DNA of 64,000 nt from Pseudonocardia sp. EC080619-01 (GTDB lineage: Bacteria > Actinomycetota > Actinomycetes > Mycobacteriales > Pseudonocardiaceae), in NCBI RefSeq assembly GCF_001420995.1, contig NZ_CP012184.1, positions 3,766,501 through 3,830,500 on the forward strand, written 5' to 3'. The notes below the pieces were generated by a model. It was not told the origin of the DNA and did no database searches. It saw nothing but the letters and a program-made list of their open reading frames with translations. This document shows, in pieces, positions 20,223-30,848 of this stretch (positions are counted from its first letter, which is position 1; each line of letters starts with the position of its first letter). A program made the position numbers and the translations under genes.

Positions 20223-21068
20223 GTGCCTCCTCCCGTCCGTGCCCTCGCCACCGCGAACGTCAACGGTGTCCGGGCGGCCACCGGCAAGGGGCTGCTCGAC
20301 TGGCTGGCGGTCACCGACGTCGACGCCGTCTGCCTCCAGGAGGTCCGGGCGCGGCCCGAGGAGCTGCCTGCGGCCCTCACCGACGCGCTCGCGGCCGCCG
20401 GATGGCACCTGCGTCTCGCGCCGTGCGAGACGGCGAAGGGGCGCAACGGCGTCGCCGTCCTGAGCCGGTCCGAGCCGGAGGCGGTGCGCATCGGCTTCGG
20501 CGACCCGGCCACCGACCTCGATGGCCGCTACCTCGAGGTCGACCTGCCCGGTGACCTCACCGTCGCCTCGCTGTACCTGCCCAAGGGCGTCGCGGGCACG
20601 GACAAGCAGGACGCCAAGGACGCGTTCCTCAAGACCTTCGGCGACCACCTGCGCACCGCGTTCGCGCGGTGCGCCGCCACCGGCCGCGAGATGGTCGTCG
20701 CCGGTGACTGGAACATCGCTCCCACCGAGCAGGACCTGCGGAACTGGCGCAACAACCAACGCAACTCCGGGTTCCTGCCGCACGAGCGCGAGTGGTTCGC
20801 CGGACTCCTGGAGCACGGCTGGACCGACGTCGTCCGCGCCCTGCACCCCGGCACCGACGGGCCGTACTCGTGGTGGACCTACCGCGGCCGCGCGTTCGAC
20901 AACGACGTCGGCTGGCGGATCGACCACCTCCTGACGACGCCGGGGCTCGCCGCGGCCGCGCACGAGGCCGTCGTGGAGCGCGCGCCGTCGCACGACACCC
21001 GCTGGTCGGACCACGCGCCCGTGGTGGTCCGGCTCGGCCCCGGCGCCCCGGCCGGAGGTACCGAGTGA
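20223..21068 (+). CDS. xthA: Exodeoxyribonuclease III family AP endonuclease
   Basis: 281 residues of the endonuclease/exonuclease/phosphatase superfamily. Catalytic features: Glu40 in [13 protein letters not shown], Asp162/Asn164 in [13 protein letters not shown], the RIDHLL segment at 232-237, and Asp263-His264 in SDHAPVVV. ExoIII-type enzymes cleave abasic sites and remove 3' blocks in base-excision repair. Its TGA overlaps the GTG of the next gene, coupling a DNA repair enzyme to a membrane pseudokinase. Confidence 0.92.
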   Translation: MPPPVRALATANVNGVRAATGKGLLDWLAVTDVDAVCLQEVRARPEELPAALTDALAAAGWHLRLAPCETAKGRNGVAVLSRSEPEAVRIGFGDPATDLDGRYLEVDLPGDLTVASLYLPKGVAGTDKQDAKDAFLKTFGDHLRTAFARCAATGREMVVAGDWNIAPTEQDLRNWRNNQRNSGFLPHEREWFAGLLEHGWTDVVRALHPGTDGPYSWWTYRGRAFDNDVGWRIDHLLTTPGLAAAAHEAVVERAPSHDTRWSDHAPVVVRLGPGAPAGGTE

Positions 21069-21898
21069 TCGAGAGCAGGGTCGTCGGGGGTCGCTACCTC
21101 CTGCTCGACGAGCTCGACCGGCGCGGGTTCGGCCCGTCCCGGCGTGCCGAGGACCGGATCACCGGCCGGACCGTGGCCGTCACCGAGATCGTGATGCCCG
21201 CCGACGGTGCCGCGCGGCAGCGGCTGCTCGCCGAGGTCCGGGCCGCGGGCCGGCTGCGGCACCCGGGCGTCGTCGGCGTCCTGGACCTGATCACCGACCG
21301 GGCCGCGGACGGCGGCATGCGCGAGTACCTGGTCACCGAGCACCCCGACGCCCGCCCGCTCGGGCGGCTCGTCGCCGGTGACGATCCGCCGTCGCTGCGC
21401 GCCGTCGCCGGGATCGGCCGCGAGGTGCTGGCCGCACTGCGCGACGTGCACGCCGGCGCGGGCACGCACGGCGGTCTCGACCCGGACTGCGTCCTGATCA
21501 CGCCGGACGGCCGCGCGCTGGTCACCGACGTCGGGCTGAGCCGGGCCGTCGGACCGCGGGCCGCCGGCGCCGACACCGGGGCCTTCACCGCGCCCGAACG
21601 CGACGGCGGCACCGGGGACACCCCGGCCGCGGACCTGTGGAGCCTCGGCGCGGTGCTGCACCACGCCGGCGGCCGGGAGGCCGCCCCGGGCAGCCCGCTG
21701 GCGCAGGCGATCACCGGTTTGACCGCGGCCGACCCTGCGGAGCGACTGGGGCCGGACGACGCCGACGCGCTGCTGGGACGGGCCGCCGGGCCCCGTGGGA
21801 GCGGCGGTGACCTGGGGCGGAACCGGTGGATCCTGCTGGTCGTGGCCGCGTTGCTGGCCGTCGCCGTCGTCGCGATGCTCCTCTGGGTCGTGCGTTAG
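21065..21898 (+). CDS. Membrane-anchored protein-kinase-like protein, probable pseudokinase
   Basis: 277 residues. Residues ~8-240 follow the Ser/Thr kinase fold: [20 protein letters not shown] in place of a glycine loop, TVAVTEIV where the ATP Lys should be (Thr40), [12 protein letters not shown], the catalytic-loop position [12 protein letters not shown] (HGG instead of HRD), TDVGLSR for DFG, and TGAFTAPE as activation-segment APE. A single hydrophobic helix spans 254-275, followed by an Arg end. Loss of both the beta3 Lys and the catalytic Asp argues against kinase activity. Start and stop overlap xthA by 4 bp. The partner or sensor role is unknown. Confidence 0.82.
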   Translation: MIESRVVGGRYLLLDELDRRGFGPSRRAEDRITGRTVAVTEIVMPADGAARQRLLAEVRAAGRLRHPGVVGVLDLITDRAADGGMREYLVTEHPDARPLGRLVAGDDPPSLRAVAGIGREVLAALRDVHAGAGTHGGLDPDCVLITPDGRALVTDVGLSRAVGPRAAGADTGAFTAPERDGGTGDTPAADLWSLGAVLHHAGGREAAPGSPLAQAITGLTAADPAERLGPDDADALLGRAAGPRGSGGDLGRNRWILLVVAALLAVAVVAMLLWVVR

Positions 21899-21939
21899 GC
21901 CACCCGGAAACCGCTCGCCCGCACCACCAGGATGGAGTC

Positions 21940-22449
21940 ATGAGCGAGACCACCGGCGCCGCCGAGCACCCCGCCGACCACCCCCGCGTCGCGTCCGTGA
22001 AGGAGTCGTTGCGCCGGGCCGGCGCCGACCCGGCGTCGATCGCCGGGCTCGCCCTGCTGCCCGACGCGGTGACGACCGCGGCCGCCGCGGCCGCCGCGCT
22101 GGACGTCGAGGTCGGCCAGATCGCGAACTCGCTGGTGTTCGACGCCGGCGGGGAGCCGCTGCTCGTCCTCACCTCGGGCCGGCACCGGGTGGACACCGAC
22201 CGGGTCGCGGCACTCCTGGGGGTGGCCGTCGGGCGGGCCGACAAGGAGTTCGTGCGGACGGCGACCGGGCAGGTCATCGGCGGTGTGGCGCCCGTCGGGC
22301 ACCCGGCGCCGCTGCGCACCCTGGTCGACGTCGCCCTCGACGACTACGACCGCGTCTGGGCCGCGGGTGGTGTCGCGCGGTCGGTGTTCCCGACGACCTT
22401 CGCCGAACTCGTCGCGGTCACCGGTGGCACGGCGGCCGAGGTCGCCTAG
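21940..22449 (+). CDS. YbaK/aminoacyl-tRNA-editing-domain protein
   Basis: 169 residues from ATG 21940, 41 bp after the pseudokinase. The YbaK fold is visible: AAAALDVEVGQIANSLVFDAGGEPLLVLTSG, RHRVDTDRVAALLGVAVGRADKEFVRTATGQVIGGVAPVGH, and the C-terminal DVALDDYDRVWAAGG. The Lys in the ADKEFV segment and the GGVAPVGHP motif are conserved in editing enzymes that hydrolyse mischarged tRNA such as Cys-tRNA(Pro). Substrate is not determinable from sequence. Nothing obvious ties it to the preceding genes besides same strand. Confidence 0.85.
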   Translation: MSETTGAAEHPADHPRVASVKESLRRAGADPASIAGLALLPDAVTTAAAAAAALDVEVGQIANSLVFDAGGEPLLVLTSGRHRVDTDRVAALLGVAVGRADKEFVRTATGQVIGGVAPVGHPAPLRTLVDVALDDYDRVWAAGGVARSVFPTTFAELVAVTGGTAAEVA

Positions 22450-22530
22450 ATCTATTCCCGGCAGTGAGGAGATGCTCCGTAGTCGATCGGAGGGTCGCTG
22501 CGCCGTTCCGGGGTACCTAGTGTGGATCCC

Positions 22531-25119
22531 ATGGCCGACACTCCTGCCGCCCCCGTCCCGGCCGAGGCCGCCCCGTCGGACTCCGCCCTGCGCCGGGCGC
22601 TGCGCCGGGTACGGGACGGGTCCACGCTGGACGTCACCGAGGCCGCCGTGCTGCTCGCCGCGCGTGGTGAGCATCTCGACGAGCTGCTCTCCCACGCCGG
22701 CCGCGTCCGCGACGCGGGCCTGGTCGAGGAGGGGCGCCCGGGCGTCGTCACGTACTCCCGCAACGTCTTCATCCCGCTGACCCGGCTGTGCCGGGACCGG
22801 TGTCACTACTGCACGTTCGCGACCGTCCCGCACCGGCTCGACTCGATGTTCCTGGAGCGCGACGAGGTCGTCGAGATCGCCCGGCAGGGTGCGGCGCAGG
22901 GGTGCAAGGAGGCGCTGTTCACCCTCGGGGACCGGCCCGAGGAGCGCTGGCCGCAGGCCCGTGAGTGGCTCGAGGCCCGTGGCTACGACTCGACGCTGGA
23001 CTACGTCCGGGCCTGCGCGATCGCCGTGCTCGAGGAGACCGGGCTGCTGCCGCACCTGAACCCGGGGGTCATGTCCTGGGAGGAGATCACCCGGCTCAAG
23101 CCGGTCGCGGCCAGCATGGGGATGATGCTGGAGACCACCTCGCAGCGGCTGTTCGAGAAGGGCGGCCCGCACTTCGGCAGCCCCGACAAGGAGCCCGCGG
23201 TCCGGGTGCGCGCGCTCGCCGACGCCGGCCGCGTCGGCGTCCCCTTCACCACCGGGATCCTGATCGGGATCGGGGAGAACCGCACGGAGCGGGCCGAGTC
23301 GCTGTTCGCGATCCGGTCCGCCGCCCGCCAGCACGGGCACGTGCAGGAGGTCATCGTCCAGAACTTCCGGGCCAAGCCCGACACCGCGATGGCGAACGAC
23401 CCGGACGCCGATCTCGACGACCTCGCCGCCACCATCGCCGTCTCCCGGCTCGTCCTGGGGCCCAAGGTCCGGCTGCAGGCACCGCCGAACCTGGTCGGCG
23501 ACGAGCAGGCGCTGATGCTGCGCGCCGGGATCGACGACTGGGGCGGCGTGTCCCCGGTGACCGTCGACCACGTGTCCCCGGAGATGCCGTGGCCAGCCGT
23601 CGACGAGCTGGCCCGGGTCACCGCGGAGGAGGGCTTCGAGCTGCGCGAACGCCTCACCGCCTACCCGAAGTACGTGCGGGCCGGGTCGCCCTGGATCGAC
23701 ACCCGGCTGCACGGCCACGTCGCCGCGCTCGCGACGCCGGACGGCCTGGCCGACCCCGGCGCCGTCGTGCAGGGGCTGCCCTGGCAGGAGCCCGACGGCG
23801 GCTTCGAGTCCACCGGGCGGACCGACCTCCACACCGCCGTCGACACCGAGGGGCGGACCGACGACCGGCGCAGCGACTTCGGTTCGGTCTACGGCGACTG
23901 GGACGAGGTCGCGGCCGAGCTGGAGTCCCAGCGGGCGCGGGCGCCCGAGCGGCTGGCGGGGGACGTGAAGGCGGGGCTGGAGCTCGCCGCGTCCGACCCG
24001 GCCGCACTGCTGGACCCGGCGAACGAGGCCGCCGCGATGGCCGTCCTGACCGGCGAGGGGCCCGCGCTGCGGGAGCTGACCCGGCTCGCCGACGACGTCC
24101 GCAGGCAGGTCAACGGCGACGACGTCACCTACGTCGTCAACCGCAACATCAACTTCTCGAACGTCTGCTACGTCGGCTGCCGGTTCTGTGCGTTCGCCCA
24201 GCGCGAGCGCGACGCCGACGCCTTCCGGCTCTCGCTCGACGAGATCGCCCAGCGTGCCGCCGAGGCCGCCCGCGACGGTGCGACCGAGGTGTGCGTGCAG
24301 GGCGGCATCGACCCGCAGCTGCCGGTGTCGTTCTACGCCGACCTGGTGCGCGCGGTGCACGAGGCGGTGCCGGGGATGCACGTGCACGCGTTCTCCCCGA
24401 TGGAGATCGTCTCCGCCGCCGCGAAGGCCGGGGTGTCGATCCGGGAGTGGCTGAGCGAGCTCAAGGCCGCCGGGCTCGGGTCGATCCCGGGTACGGCCGC
24501 GGAGATCCTCGACGACGAGGTCCGCTGGGTGCTGACCAAGGGCAAGCTGCCGGCGTCGCAGTGGATCGAGGTCGTGTCGACCGCGCACGAGCTGGGGATC
24601 CCGTCGTCGTCGACGATGATGTACGGCCACGTCGACGAGCCCCGGCACTGGCTGGGACACCTGCGCACGCTCGCCTCGGTCCAGGACCGGACCGGTGGGT
24701 TCACGGAGTTCGTCCCGCTGCCGTTCGTGCACCACAACGCGCCGATCTACCTCGCCGGGATCGCCCGGCCGGGGCCGACGGAGCGCGACAACCGGGCCGT
24801 GCACGCGTTCGCCCGGCTGGCCCTGCACGGCCGGATCGACCATGTCCAGGTGTCCTGGGTGAAGCTCGGTGACGAGCTGGCCGGCCAGGTGCTGAACGGC
24901 GGCGCCGACGACATGGGCGGCACGCTCATGGAGGAGACCATCAGCCGGATGGCCGGGTCGGAGAACGGCTCGGAGCGTTCGGTGGAGGAGCTGACGGAGA
25001 TCGCGCACGCGGCCGGGCGCCCGGTGCGGCAGCGGACGACGACCTACCGCGGCGAGCCGTCGGTGCTCACCCCGGCGCGTCCGTCGGGTCCCCGGATGCT
25101 GCCGCTCGCCCCGGCCTGA
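22531..25119 (+). CDS. fbiC: FO synthase, fused CofG/CofH radical SAM enzyme of coenzyme F420 biosynthesis
   Basis: 862 residues from ATG 22531 (a GTG at 22522 would add three). Two radical SAM halves each carry CX3CX2C: CRDRCHYC at about 87-94 (CofG-like half, with [10 protein letters not shown] before it) and CYVGCRFC at about 546-553 (CofH-like half, preceded by [11 protein letters not shown]). It makes 7,8-didemethyl-8-hydroxy-5-deazariboflavin from tyrosine and the riboflavin precursor. The fused form is typical of actinobacteria. It appears monocistronic, with a hairpin 13 bp after the stop. A -10-like TACCTA at 22514-22519 suggests a very short or absent leader. Confidence 0.96.
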   Translation: MADTPAAPVPAEAAPSDSALRRALRRVRDGSTLDVTEAAVLLAARGEHLDELLSHAGRVRDAGLVEEGRPGVVTYSRNVFIPLTRLCRDRCHYCTFATVPHRLDSMFLERDEVVEIARQGAAQGCKEALFTLGDRPEERWPQAREWLEARGYDSTLDYVRACAIAVLEETGLLPHLNPGVMSWEEITRLKPVAASMGMMLETTSQRLFEKGGPHFGSPDKEPAVRVRALADAGRVGVPFTTGILIGIGENRTERAESLFAIRSAARQHGHVQEVIVQNFRAKPDTAMANDPDADLDDLAATIAVSRLVLGPKVRLQAPPNLVGDEQALMLRAGIDDWGGVSPVTVDHVSPEMPWPAVDELARVTAEEGFELRERLTAYPKYVRAGSPWIDTRLHGHVAALATPDGLADPGAVVQGLPWQEPDGGFESTGRTDLHTAVDTEGRTDDRRSDFGSVYGDWDEVAAELESQRARAPERLAGDVKAGLELAASDPAALLDPANEAAAMAVLTGEGPALRELTRLADDVRRQVNGDDVTYVVNRNINFSNVCYVGCRFCAFAQRERDADAFRLSLDEIAQRAAEAARDGATEVCVQGGIDPQLPVSFYADLVRAVHEAVPGMHVHAFSPMEIVSAAAKAGVSIREWLSELKAAGLGSIPGTAAEILDDEVRWVLTKGKLPASQWIEVVSTAHELGIPSSSTMMYGHVDEPRHWLGHLRTLASVQDRTGGFTEFVPLPFVHHNAPIYLAGIARPGPTERDNRAVHAFARLALHGRIDHVQVSWVKLGDELAGQVLNGGADDMGGTLMEETISRMAGSENGSERSVEELTEIAHAAGRPVRQRTTTYRGEPSVLTPARPSGPRMLPLAPA

Positions 25120-25131
25120 CCTCGTCGCGGG

Positions 25132-25156
25132 CGGACACGGCCGGGCGCCGTGTCCG
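25132..25156 (+). terminator. Hairpin terminator after fbiC
   Basis: CGGACACGGC (25132-25141) pairs perfectly with GCCGTGTCCG (25147-25156) around a 5-nt loop. Confidence 0.75.
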
Positions 25157-25169
25157 TACCGTGGCCTGC

Positions 25170-25394
25170 ATGGGTGTACTCGGAGAGATGTTCCCGCGGA
25201 AGCGGATCCACGAGGACTCGGACGCGGCTCAGGGCGGGGAGCAGTGGCGCCTGGGGCCGATCGACCTCGACAAGGGTGTCGTGACGGTGGAACCCGCGGC
25301 CGCGTCCGGCAGCGCCGACGACGACACCGACGCCGCCGACGACACGGCCGGTGACGGCGGCGACGAGACGGCCCCCCGGAACCGTCCCGCCTGA
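25170..25394 (+). CDS. Small acidic protein, DUF6191-like
   Basis: 74 residues from ATG 25170 (a GTG at 25161 would add three). The sequence MGVLGEMFPRKRIHEDSD followed by LGPIDLDKGVVTVEP resembles the short actinomycete DUF6191 proteins, which begin with a hydrophobic-basic stretch and contain a G-PIDL-G--V motif. The C-terminal half is a run of Asp/Ala residues and likely disordered. No function is known. No strong ribosome-binding site is visible; the call rests on that motif and codon use. Confidence 0.6.
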   Translation: MGVLGEMFPRKRIHEDSDAAQGGEQWRLGPIDLDKGVVTVEPAAASGSADDDTDAADDTAGDGGDETAPRNRPA

Positions 25395-25598
25395 CCGCAC
25401 GACCGGCGGGAGTGCGGCGGCGTCCCCCTCTGCGCCGCCACGCGTCCCGACCGGTCGTGGACGGGTGGACCGCGCGCTCGGCGCGGACCCACCTTCCGCT
25501 CACACCCGGCGCGCGCTCCCCGCTGCACACCCGGCTTCGATGAGCAGAGTCAGACGCAGAGTACGATCATGGTCGGTCCAGGTCAAGGAGGAGGGTGC

Positions 25599-26501
25599 GT
25601 GCAGTCGCAGTCACTGGGTGCCGTCGGGCGCGGTCTCGGGCTGCTCGCCGACACCTGGACGCTGCTCATCCTGCAGCGCGCCTTCCTGGGAGTCCGCAGG
25701 TACGCGGGGTGGCGCGAGACCCTCAACATCTCCGACGCCACCCTGTCCGCGCGGCTGCGCTCGCTCGTCGAGGCCGGCCTGCTGGAGACCCGTCCTTATC
25801 GTGAGGGTGGCCGCGAGCGGCGCGAGTACGCGCTGACCCCGCGCGGCGAGGACGTCTGGAAGCTGTTGATCACCACGTGGGACTGGGAGAAGACCTGGGT
25901 GCCGCGGGAGGTGCCGCTGCCGGACATCGTGCACCGGGCGTGCGGCGAGCCGTCGCGGCCGCAGCTGCGGTGCGTCTCGTGCGGGGACGTCGTCGGTCCG
26001 CGGGACACCGAGTTCCACCGGGTCCCGGGGTCGCCCGGCCTGGAGGTCCTCGCCCGGCAGCACCCCCGGCGCACCCGCGGGACGCTGCCCGACGACCCGC
26101 TGTCGTTCCTCCCCGGTGCGATGGAGATCATCGGCGACCGGTGGGGGGTGACGGTGCTGGGCGCGGCGCTCACCGGCATCACGTCCTTCAGCTGCTTCAC
26201 CACCGAGCTGGGGATCTCGCCGGAGGTGCTCTCCGACCGGCTGCGCCGGTTCGTGGAGCTGGGCGTGCTGGTCCGCACCGGGACGGGCAGCTACCGGCTG
26301 ACGGACAAGGGACGCGCGTCGTTCCCGCTCCACGCCTGCCTCGTCGACTGGTCGCACCGCTGGATCGGCGGTGACGGCGCACCGATCGACATCGTCATCC
26401 GGCACGTGGGTTGCGGCGAGAACCTGCAGGTCCGGCTGGACTGTGACCGCTGCGGCCGGGCGTTCGACCGGGGCTCGGTGTCCCCGGTCCAACCCCGTTG
26501 A
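25599..26501 (+). CDS. Transcriptional regulator with two HxlR-type winged-helix domains in tandem
   Basis: 300 residues from GTG 25599, fixed by AAGGAGGAG at 25585-25593. Domain 1 (~1-95): LGLLADTWTLLILQRAFLGVRRYAGW, SDATLSARLRSLVEAGLLE, and YALTPRGEDVW, a classic HxlR winged helix. A linker holds a C-X2-C pair (C125, C128). Domain 2 (~165-265): EIIGDRWGVTVLGAALTGI, SPEVLSDRLRRFVELGVLVRT, YRLTDKGRASF, followed by a second C-X2-C (C282, C285). HxlR proteins normally have one such domain and bind DNA as dimers; here the dimer seems fused. The Cys pairs could bind a metal or sense redox state or electrophiles. Targets unknown; its neighbour trpS is housekeeping. Confidence 0.85.
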   Translation: MQSQSLGAVGRGLGLLADTWTLLILQRAFLGVRRYAGWRETLNISDATLSARLRSLVEAGLLETRPYREGGRERREYALTPRGEDVWKLLITTWDWEKTWVPREVPLPDIVHRACGEPSRPQLRCVSCGDVVGPRDTEFHRVPGSPGLEVLARQHPRRTRGTLPDDPLSFLPGAMEIIGDRWGVTVLGAALTGITSFSCFTTELGISPEVLSDRLRRFVELGVLVRTGTGSYRLTDKGRASFPLHACLVDWSHRWIGGDGAPIDIVIRHVGCGENLQVRLDCDRCGRAFDRGSVSPVQPR

Positions 26502-27539
<1,038 letters not shown>

Positions 27540-27582
27540 CCACCGCCCGGGGCGGGCGAGCACGACCGAACCCGGGGGAACC

Positions 27583-28647
27583 ATGGCCGACAACCGTCCG
27601 ACCACGACGGCGCACCGGTTCGACGAGGACGAGGAGGAGGGCCCGACCTTCCTCGAGCGGCAGCGGGAGCAGCGCCCGTGGCTGGACCACCTGGTGCGCG
27701 CCGGTGCGCGGTACACCGAGAACCACGGTGACCACTACGCGGCGGCCATCACCTACTTCTCGGTCCTCGCACTGGTGCCGCTGCTGATGGTCGCGTTCGC
27801 CGCGGCCGGGTTCGTGCTGCGCGGGAACGAGGAGCTGCTGCAGTCGCTGCAGGACGGGATCGCGTCGGCCGCGCCGGGGGAGATCGGCCAGTTGCTCAGC
27901 GGCGTCGTCGACACCGCGATCAAGCAGGCGGGGGCGATCGGCCTGATCGGCCTCGTCGGTGCGCTCTACTCCGGGATCGGCTGGATGAGCAACCTCCGCG
28001 AGGCGCTCACCGAGCAGTGGGGACAGCGCGACGACGCGCCGCCGATGATCAAGCGGCTGGCGTTCGACCTGCTCTCCCTGGTCGGACTGGGGCTGGCCCT
28101 GGTCGCCTCGTTCGCGATCGCGTCGGTCGGCGGCGCGGCCGGTGCCTACCTGCTCGACCTGGTCGGACTCGGCGAGGTCGGGTGGGCCCGGTTCCTGCTG
28201 GGGGTCGCGGCGTTCCTGCTCGGTCTCGCCGGGAACTGGCTGGTCTTCCTCTGGGTGATCGCCCGGCTGCCGCGCGAGCCGGTCAGCTTCCGCAGTGCCG
28301 CCAAGGCCGCGCTGATCGGCGCGATCGGGTTCGCGATCCTGCAGCAGGTCATGGTCGTCTACCTGGGGACGATCGGTAACTCGCCGGCCGGTGCCGCGTT
28401 CGGGTCGATCCTCGGTCTGCTGATCTTCATCTTCTTCACGTCGCGGTTCCTGCTGTTCGTCACCGCCTGGGCGGCGAGCGCCGAGGAGAACGACCAGGGC
28501 CCGCGCGACGTCCCGGCCCCTGCCGTCATCCGCCCGCAGTACGTCGTGCGGGAGGGGCCCGGCGCGCTCGCGTCGGCGGGGCTGGTCACCGCCGGACTCC
28601 TCGGCGGGGTGCTCGGCCTGCGGGCCTGGGGCCGGCGCCGCCACTGA
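27583..28647 (+). CDS. YihY/BrkB-family inner-membrane protein (YhjD-like)
   Basis: 354 residues from ATG, preceded by GGGGGAA. A charged leader of ~45 residues is followed by the family hallmark HYAAAITYFSVLALVPLLMVAFAAAGF (first helix) and five further helices, with LIGLVGALYSGIGWMSNLREALTEQWGQ and LIGAIGFAILQQVMVVYL typical of the family. The C-terminus ends in basic residues. YhjD homologues have been implicated in lipid or LPS-related export in Gram-negatives; in actinomycetes the role is unclear. Convergent with the carboxypeptidase gene across a repeat-rich spacer. Confidence 0.85.
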   Translation: MADNRPTTTAHRFDEDEEEGPTFLERQREQRPWLDHLVRAGARYTENHGDHYAAAITYFSVLALVPLLMVAFAAAGFVLRGNEELLQSLQDGIASAAPGEIGQLLSGVVDTAIKQAGAIGLIGLVGALYSGIGWMSNLREALTEQWGQRDDAPPMIKRLAFDLLSLVGLGLALVASFAIASVGGAAGAYLLDLVGLGEVGWARFLLGVAAFLLGLAGNWLVFLWVIARLPREPVSFRSAAKAALIGAIGFAILQQVMVVYLGTIGNSPAGAAFGSILGLLIFIFFTSRFLLFVTAWAASAEENDQGPRDVPAPAVIRPQYVVREGPGALASAGLVTAGLLGGVLGLRAWGRRRH

Positions 28648-28684
28648 GCGGTACTCGTCCCGGTCCCGCACCCGTGTTGATCGG

Positions 28685-28840
28685 CATCGCCGCACACGGA
28701 GGGGGTACTCCGCACAGGTAGAGGGATCACCGCACAGGTTGACGGCATGCCGCACAGGACTAGCCCTGTGCGGCTGCCGCAGATGGTGTGCGGCTGACGG
28801 GGAAGAAGCGCGGCTGACACAGAGGGTGTGCGGCTGGCGC
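28685..28840. repeat. Cluster of short CCGCACAGG-type direct and inverted repeats
   Basis: Four plus-orientation copies of CCGCACA(C/G)G lie near 28689, 28710, 28732 and 28750; inverted copies (C/G)TGTGCGGCTG lie near 28766, 28785 and 28827, with a decayed one between. Spacing is 17-22 bp in the first group. The central pair 28750-28758 / 28765-28773 forms a perfect 9-bp hairpin that can terminate both convergent genes. Confidence 0.8.
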
Positions 28841-28861
28841 GGACGGGGGCGGTCCGGCGGG

Positions 28862-30184
28862 TCAGCCGCGGCGGCGACGGGTCAGCGTCAGGAGGAGTGC
28901 CACAACCCCCACCGCCGCGGCCACCGCGCCGACGGCGATCGCGGATCCGGGGTCGGCGCCCTCCCGATCCGGATCGGAAGCAGGATCCGAGCCCGAGCCC
29001 GAGCCCGAGTCCGAGCCCGGAGCCGGAGCGGGGGCCGGCTCCGCCCCCGCCGCGAGATCGGCGACGGGCGTGTCGTCGCCCGGTGCGACGAGCGTCCCGA
29101 GCGAGCCCTGCGGGGCGCCGAAGCCCCAGTCCAGCAGCGATCGTGCCTGGTCCACCATCCGCACCGGCTGCGACTCGCCGCGGACGAGGGCGACGACCAG
29201 CCGTCGTCCGTCGCGTTCGACGGCGCCGACGAAGGTGTGCCGGGCGGCGTCGGTGAACCCGTTCTTCCCACCGAGGAAGCCGGGGGTGCCGAGCATGCGG
29301 TCGTCGTTGCCGAGTTCGAAGCCCGGACGGTCGGCGAACCCGGGGAAGGGGATGCTCGGGGTGCGCAGCGCCGCCGCGATCCGGGGCCGGTCGAGCGCCG
29401 CCCGCAGGATCAGTGCGAGGTCGTATGCCGATGACGACATCCCCGGACCGTCCAGCCCGGACGGCGTCGCGGGCCGGGTGTCGCGGGCCCCGAGGTGCGC
29501 GGCGGCGTCCTGCATCGCGGCCAGCGTCGCCTGGTCCCCGCCGAGCTCGCGGGACAGCGCGTGCGCCGCGTCGTTGCCGGAGGCCAGCAGCAGGCCGTGC
29601 AGCAGCTGGTCGACGGTGTAGCGGCCGCCGGGGCCGACACCGGCGCGGCTGCCGTCGATGTTCGCGTCCTCCACCGTGCCGACGACGACCCGCTCCGGCG
29701 GGAGCACCTCGTCGGCCACGAGCGCGAGCAGCAGCTTGATCGTGGACGCCGGCCGCTCCCGGGCGTGCGGGGCGCGTGCGGCGAGGACCTCGTGCGAGTC
29801 CAGGTCGGCGACCACGTAGGACGCGACGCCGACCGGGGGCGGCGGCACCGGGCCGACGTGGGCGTCGGCGCAGACGGCCAGGCCGCCGACGGGCGGCGAC
29901 GGCACCGGGAGCGGCGCCACGGGGACGGTCTCCTCGGCCGCGGGCGGACCGGGCGGGGCGGCCTGACCGGGACAGCCGGCTGCGGCGGCCGGGACCGGGC
30001 CGACGAGCCGGGTACCGCCCGGTGCGAGGTCGGCGAGCCAGGAACCGCCCGGCCCGGAGGCGGAAGCGTCCGGTGCTGCGACCGCCGCACCCGCCGTCAG
30101 CAGGAGCAGCCCGGGCACCAGCAGGGCCGTCGCGCACCGCCGCCACCGGCGGGCCGTCGTCGTCACACGCGCAGCATGCCCCAT
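28862..30184 (-). CDS. dacB1: D-alanyl-D-alanine carboxypeptidase (serine-type, DacB1-like)
   Basis: 440 residues from ATG 30184, 8 bp after the SRPBCC stop. A signal peptide (LLVPGLLLLTAGAAVAAPDA) is followed by a Pro-rich linker. The S11 transpeptidase motifs are S147-T-I-K150, S202-G-N204 and K307-N-G309 (KNG in place of KTG, as in related mycobacterial enzymes). A Gly/Ser/Asp repeat linker precedes a C-terminal hydrophobic helix (AIAVGAVAAAVGVVALLLTL) with basic end, anchoring the enzyme on the outer face. It trims the terminal D-Ala of peptidoglycan stem peptides. The symbol rests on family and synteny. Confidence 0.9.
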   Translation of the reverse strand: MGHAARVTTTARRWRRCATALLVPGLLLLTAGAAVAAPDASASGPGGSWLADLAPGGTRLVGPVPAAAAGCPGQAAPPGPPAAEETVPVAPLPVPSPPVGGLAVCADAHVGPVPPPPVGVASYVVADLDSHEVLAARAPHARERPASTIKLLLALVADEVLPPERVVVGTVEDANIDGSRAGVGPGGRYTVDQLLHGLLLASGNDAAHALSRELGGDQATLAAMQDAAAHLGARDTRPATPSGLDGPGMSSSAYDLALILRAALDRPRIAAALRTPSIPFPGFADRPGFELGNDDRMLGTPGFLGGKNGFTDAARHTFVGAVERDGRRLVVALVRGESQPVRMVDQARSLLDWGFGAPQGSLGTLVAPGDDTPVADLAAGAEPAPAPAPGSDSGSGSGSDPASDPDREGADPGSAIAVGAVAAAVGVVALLLTLTRRRRG

Positions 30185-30192
30185 GGTGGGGC

Positions 30193-30645
30193 TCAGCCCT
30201 CGACGATGCTCCGCACGCGGTCGAGGCTGCGCTGCAGGCCGTCCCGCATCATCCCCTCGCGGTCCCGCCCCAGCAGACCGCTGCGCTGCAGCAGCCGGAC
30301 CGGCAACGGGGGCCGCCCGACGCTCTCCCGCCAGGCGGTGAGCTGCGTGGCCGCGCCGCCGTCGGCCGGGGTCAGCACCCAGCCCCACGCGGTCCGCGAC
30401 TCGGAGACGACGAAGGTGAACCGGCGGGCCGGCTCGCACTCGGTGACCCGGCAGTGGGTCGACCAGCGGATCGCGCCGTGCCGGTTCCCACCGACGAACC
30501 GCCCGCCGACGGCGGGTCCGGTCGCGCCGTCGCGCCAGCGCCCGCCGGTGGCCTCCGGGCTCCACTCGCCGGCCCGGGTGATGTCCGAGACCAGGTCCCA
30601 CACCTTCTCGGGCGGGGCGTCCACGGTCACTTCGGCACGGTCCAC
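30193..30645 (-). CDS. SRPBCC (START-like) family protein
   Basis: 150 residues from GTG 30645, with GAGGAGG upstream on its strand; the ATG at 30672 would include that site. The fold pattern is clear: AEVTVDAPPEKVWDLVSDITRAGEWSPE at the N-terminus, GGRFVGGNRHG, CRVTECEPARRFTFVV, GWVLTPADGGAATQLTAW, and a long C-terminal helix QRSLDRVRSIVEG. These helix-grip proteins bind hydrophobic ligands such as lipids or polyketides; the specific ligand cannot be inferred. It is the first gene of a two-gene unit with the carboxypeptidase and is divergent from the BMP transporter operon. Confidence 0.85.
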   Translation of the reverse strand: MDRAEVTVDAPPEKVWDLVSDITRAGEWSPEATGGRWRDGATGPAVGGRFVGGNRHGAIRWSTHCRVTECEPARRFTFVVSESRTAWGWVLTPADGGAATQLTAWRESVGRPPLPVRLLQRSGLLGRDREGMMRDGLQRSLDRVRSIVEG

Positions 30646-30848
30646 GACGGTTCGTCCTCCTCGACGAGGCATACGGCGGCACCCGGCCCAGGAGCTGCTC
30701 CGGGTGGGTGAACCGTACCGTCCGTCAACCGCTCGACGATTCCGCGTCACGACGATGTTTCGACTCTGCCGCCGGACCCGGTGAACGATTACCGTCCCGC
30801 GGGAACGTGCGCCGCCGACCGAGCGGTGCCGGAACGGGGAGGACGTTC

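Noticed and set aside
28685-28840. CRISPR array
   Set aside because: Repeats are ~9-11 bp, occur in both orientations and have irregular spacing; no cas genes in the window.
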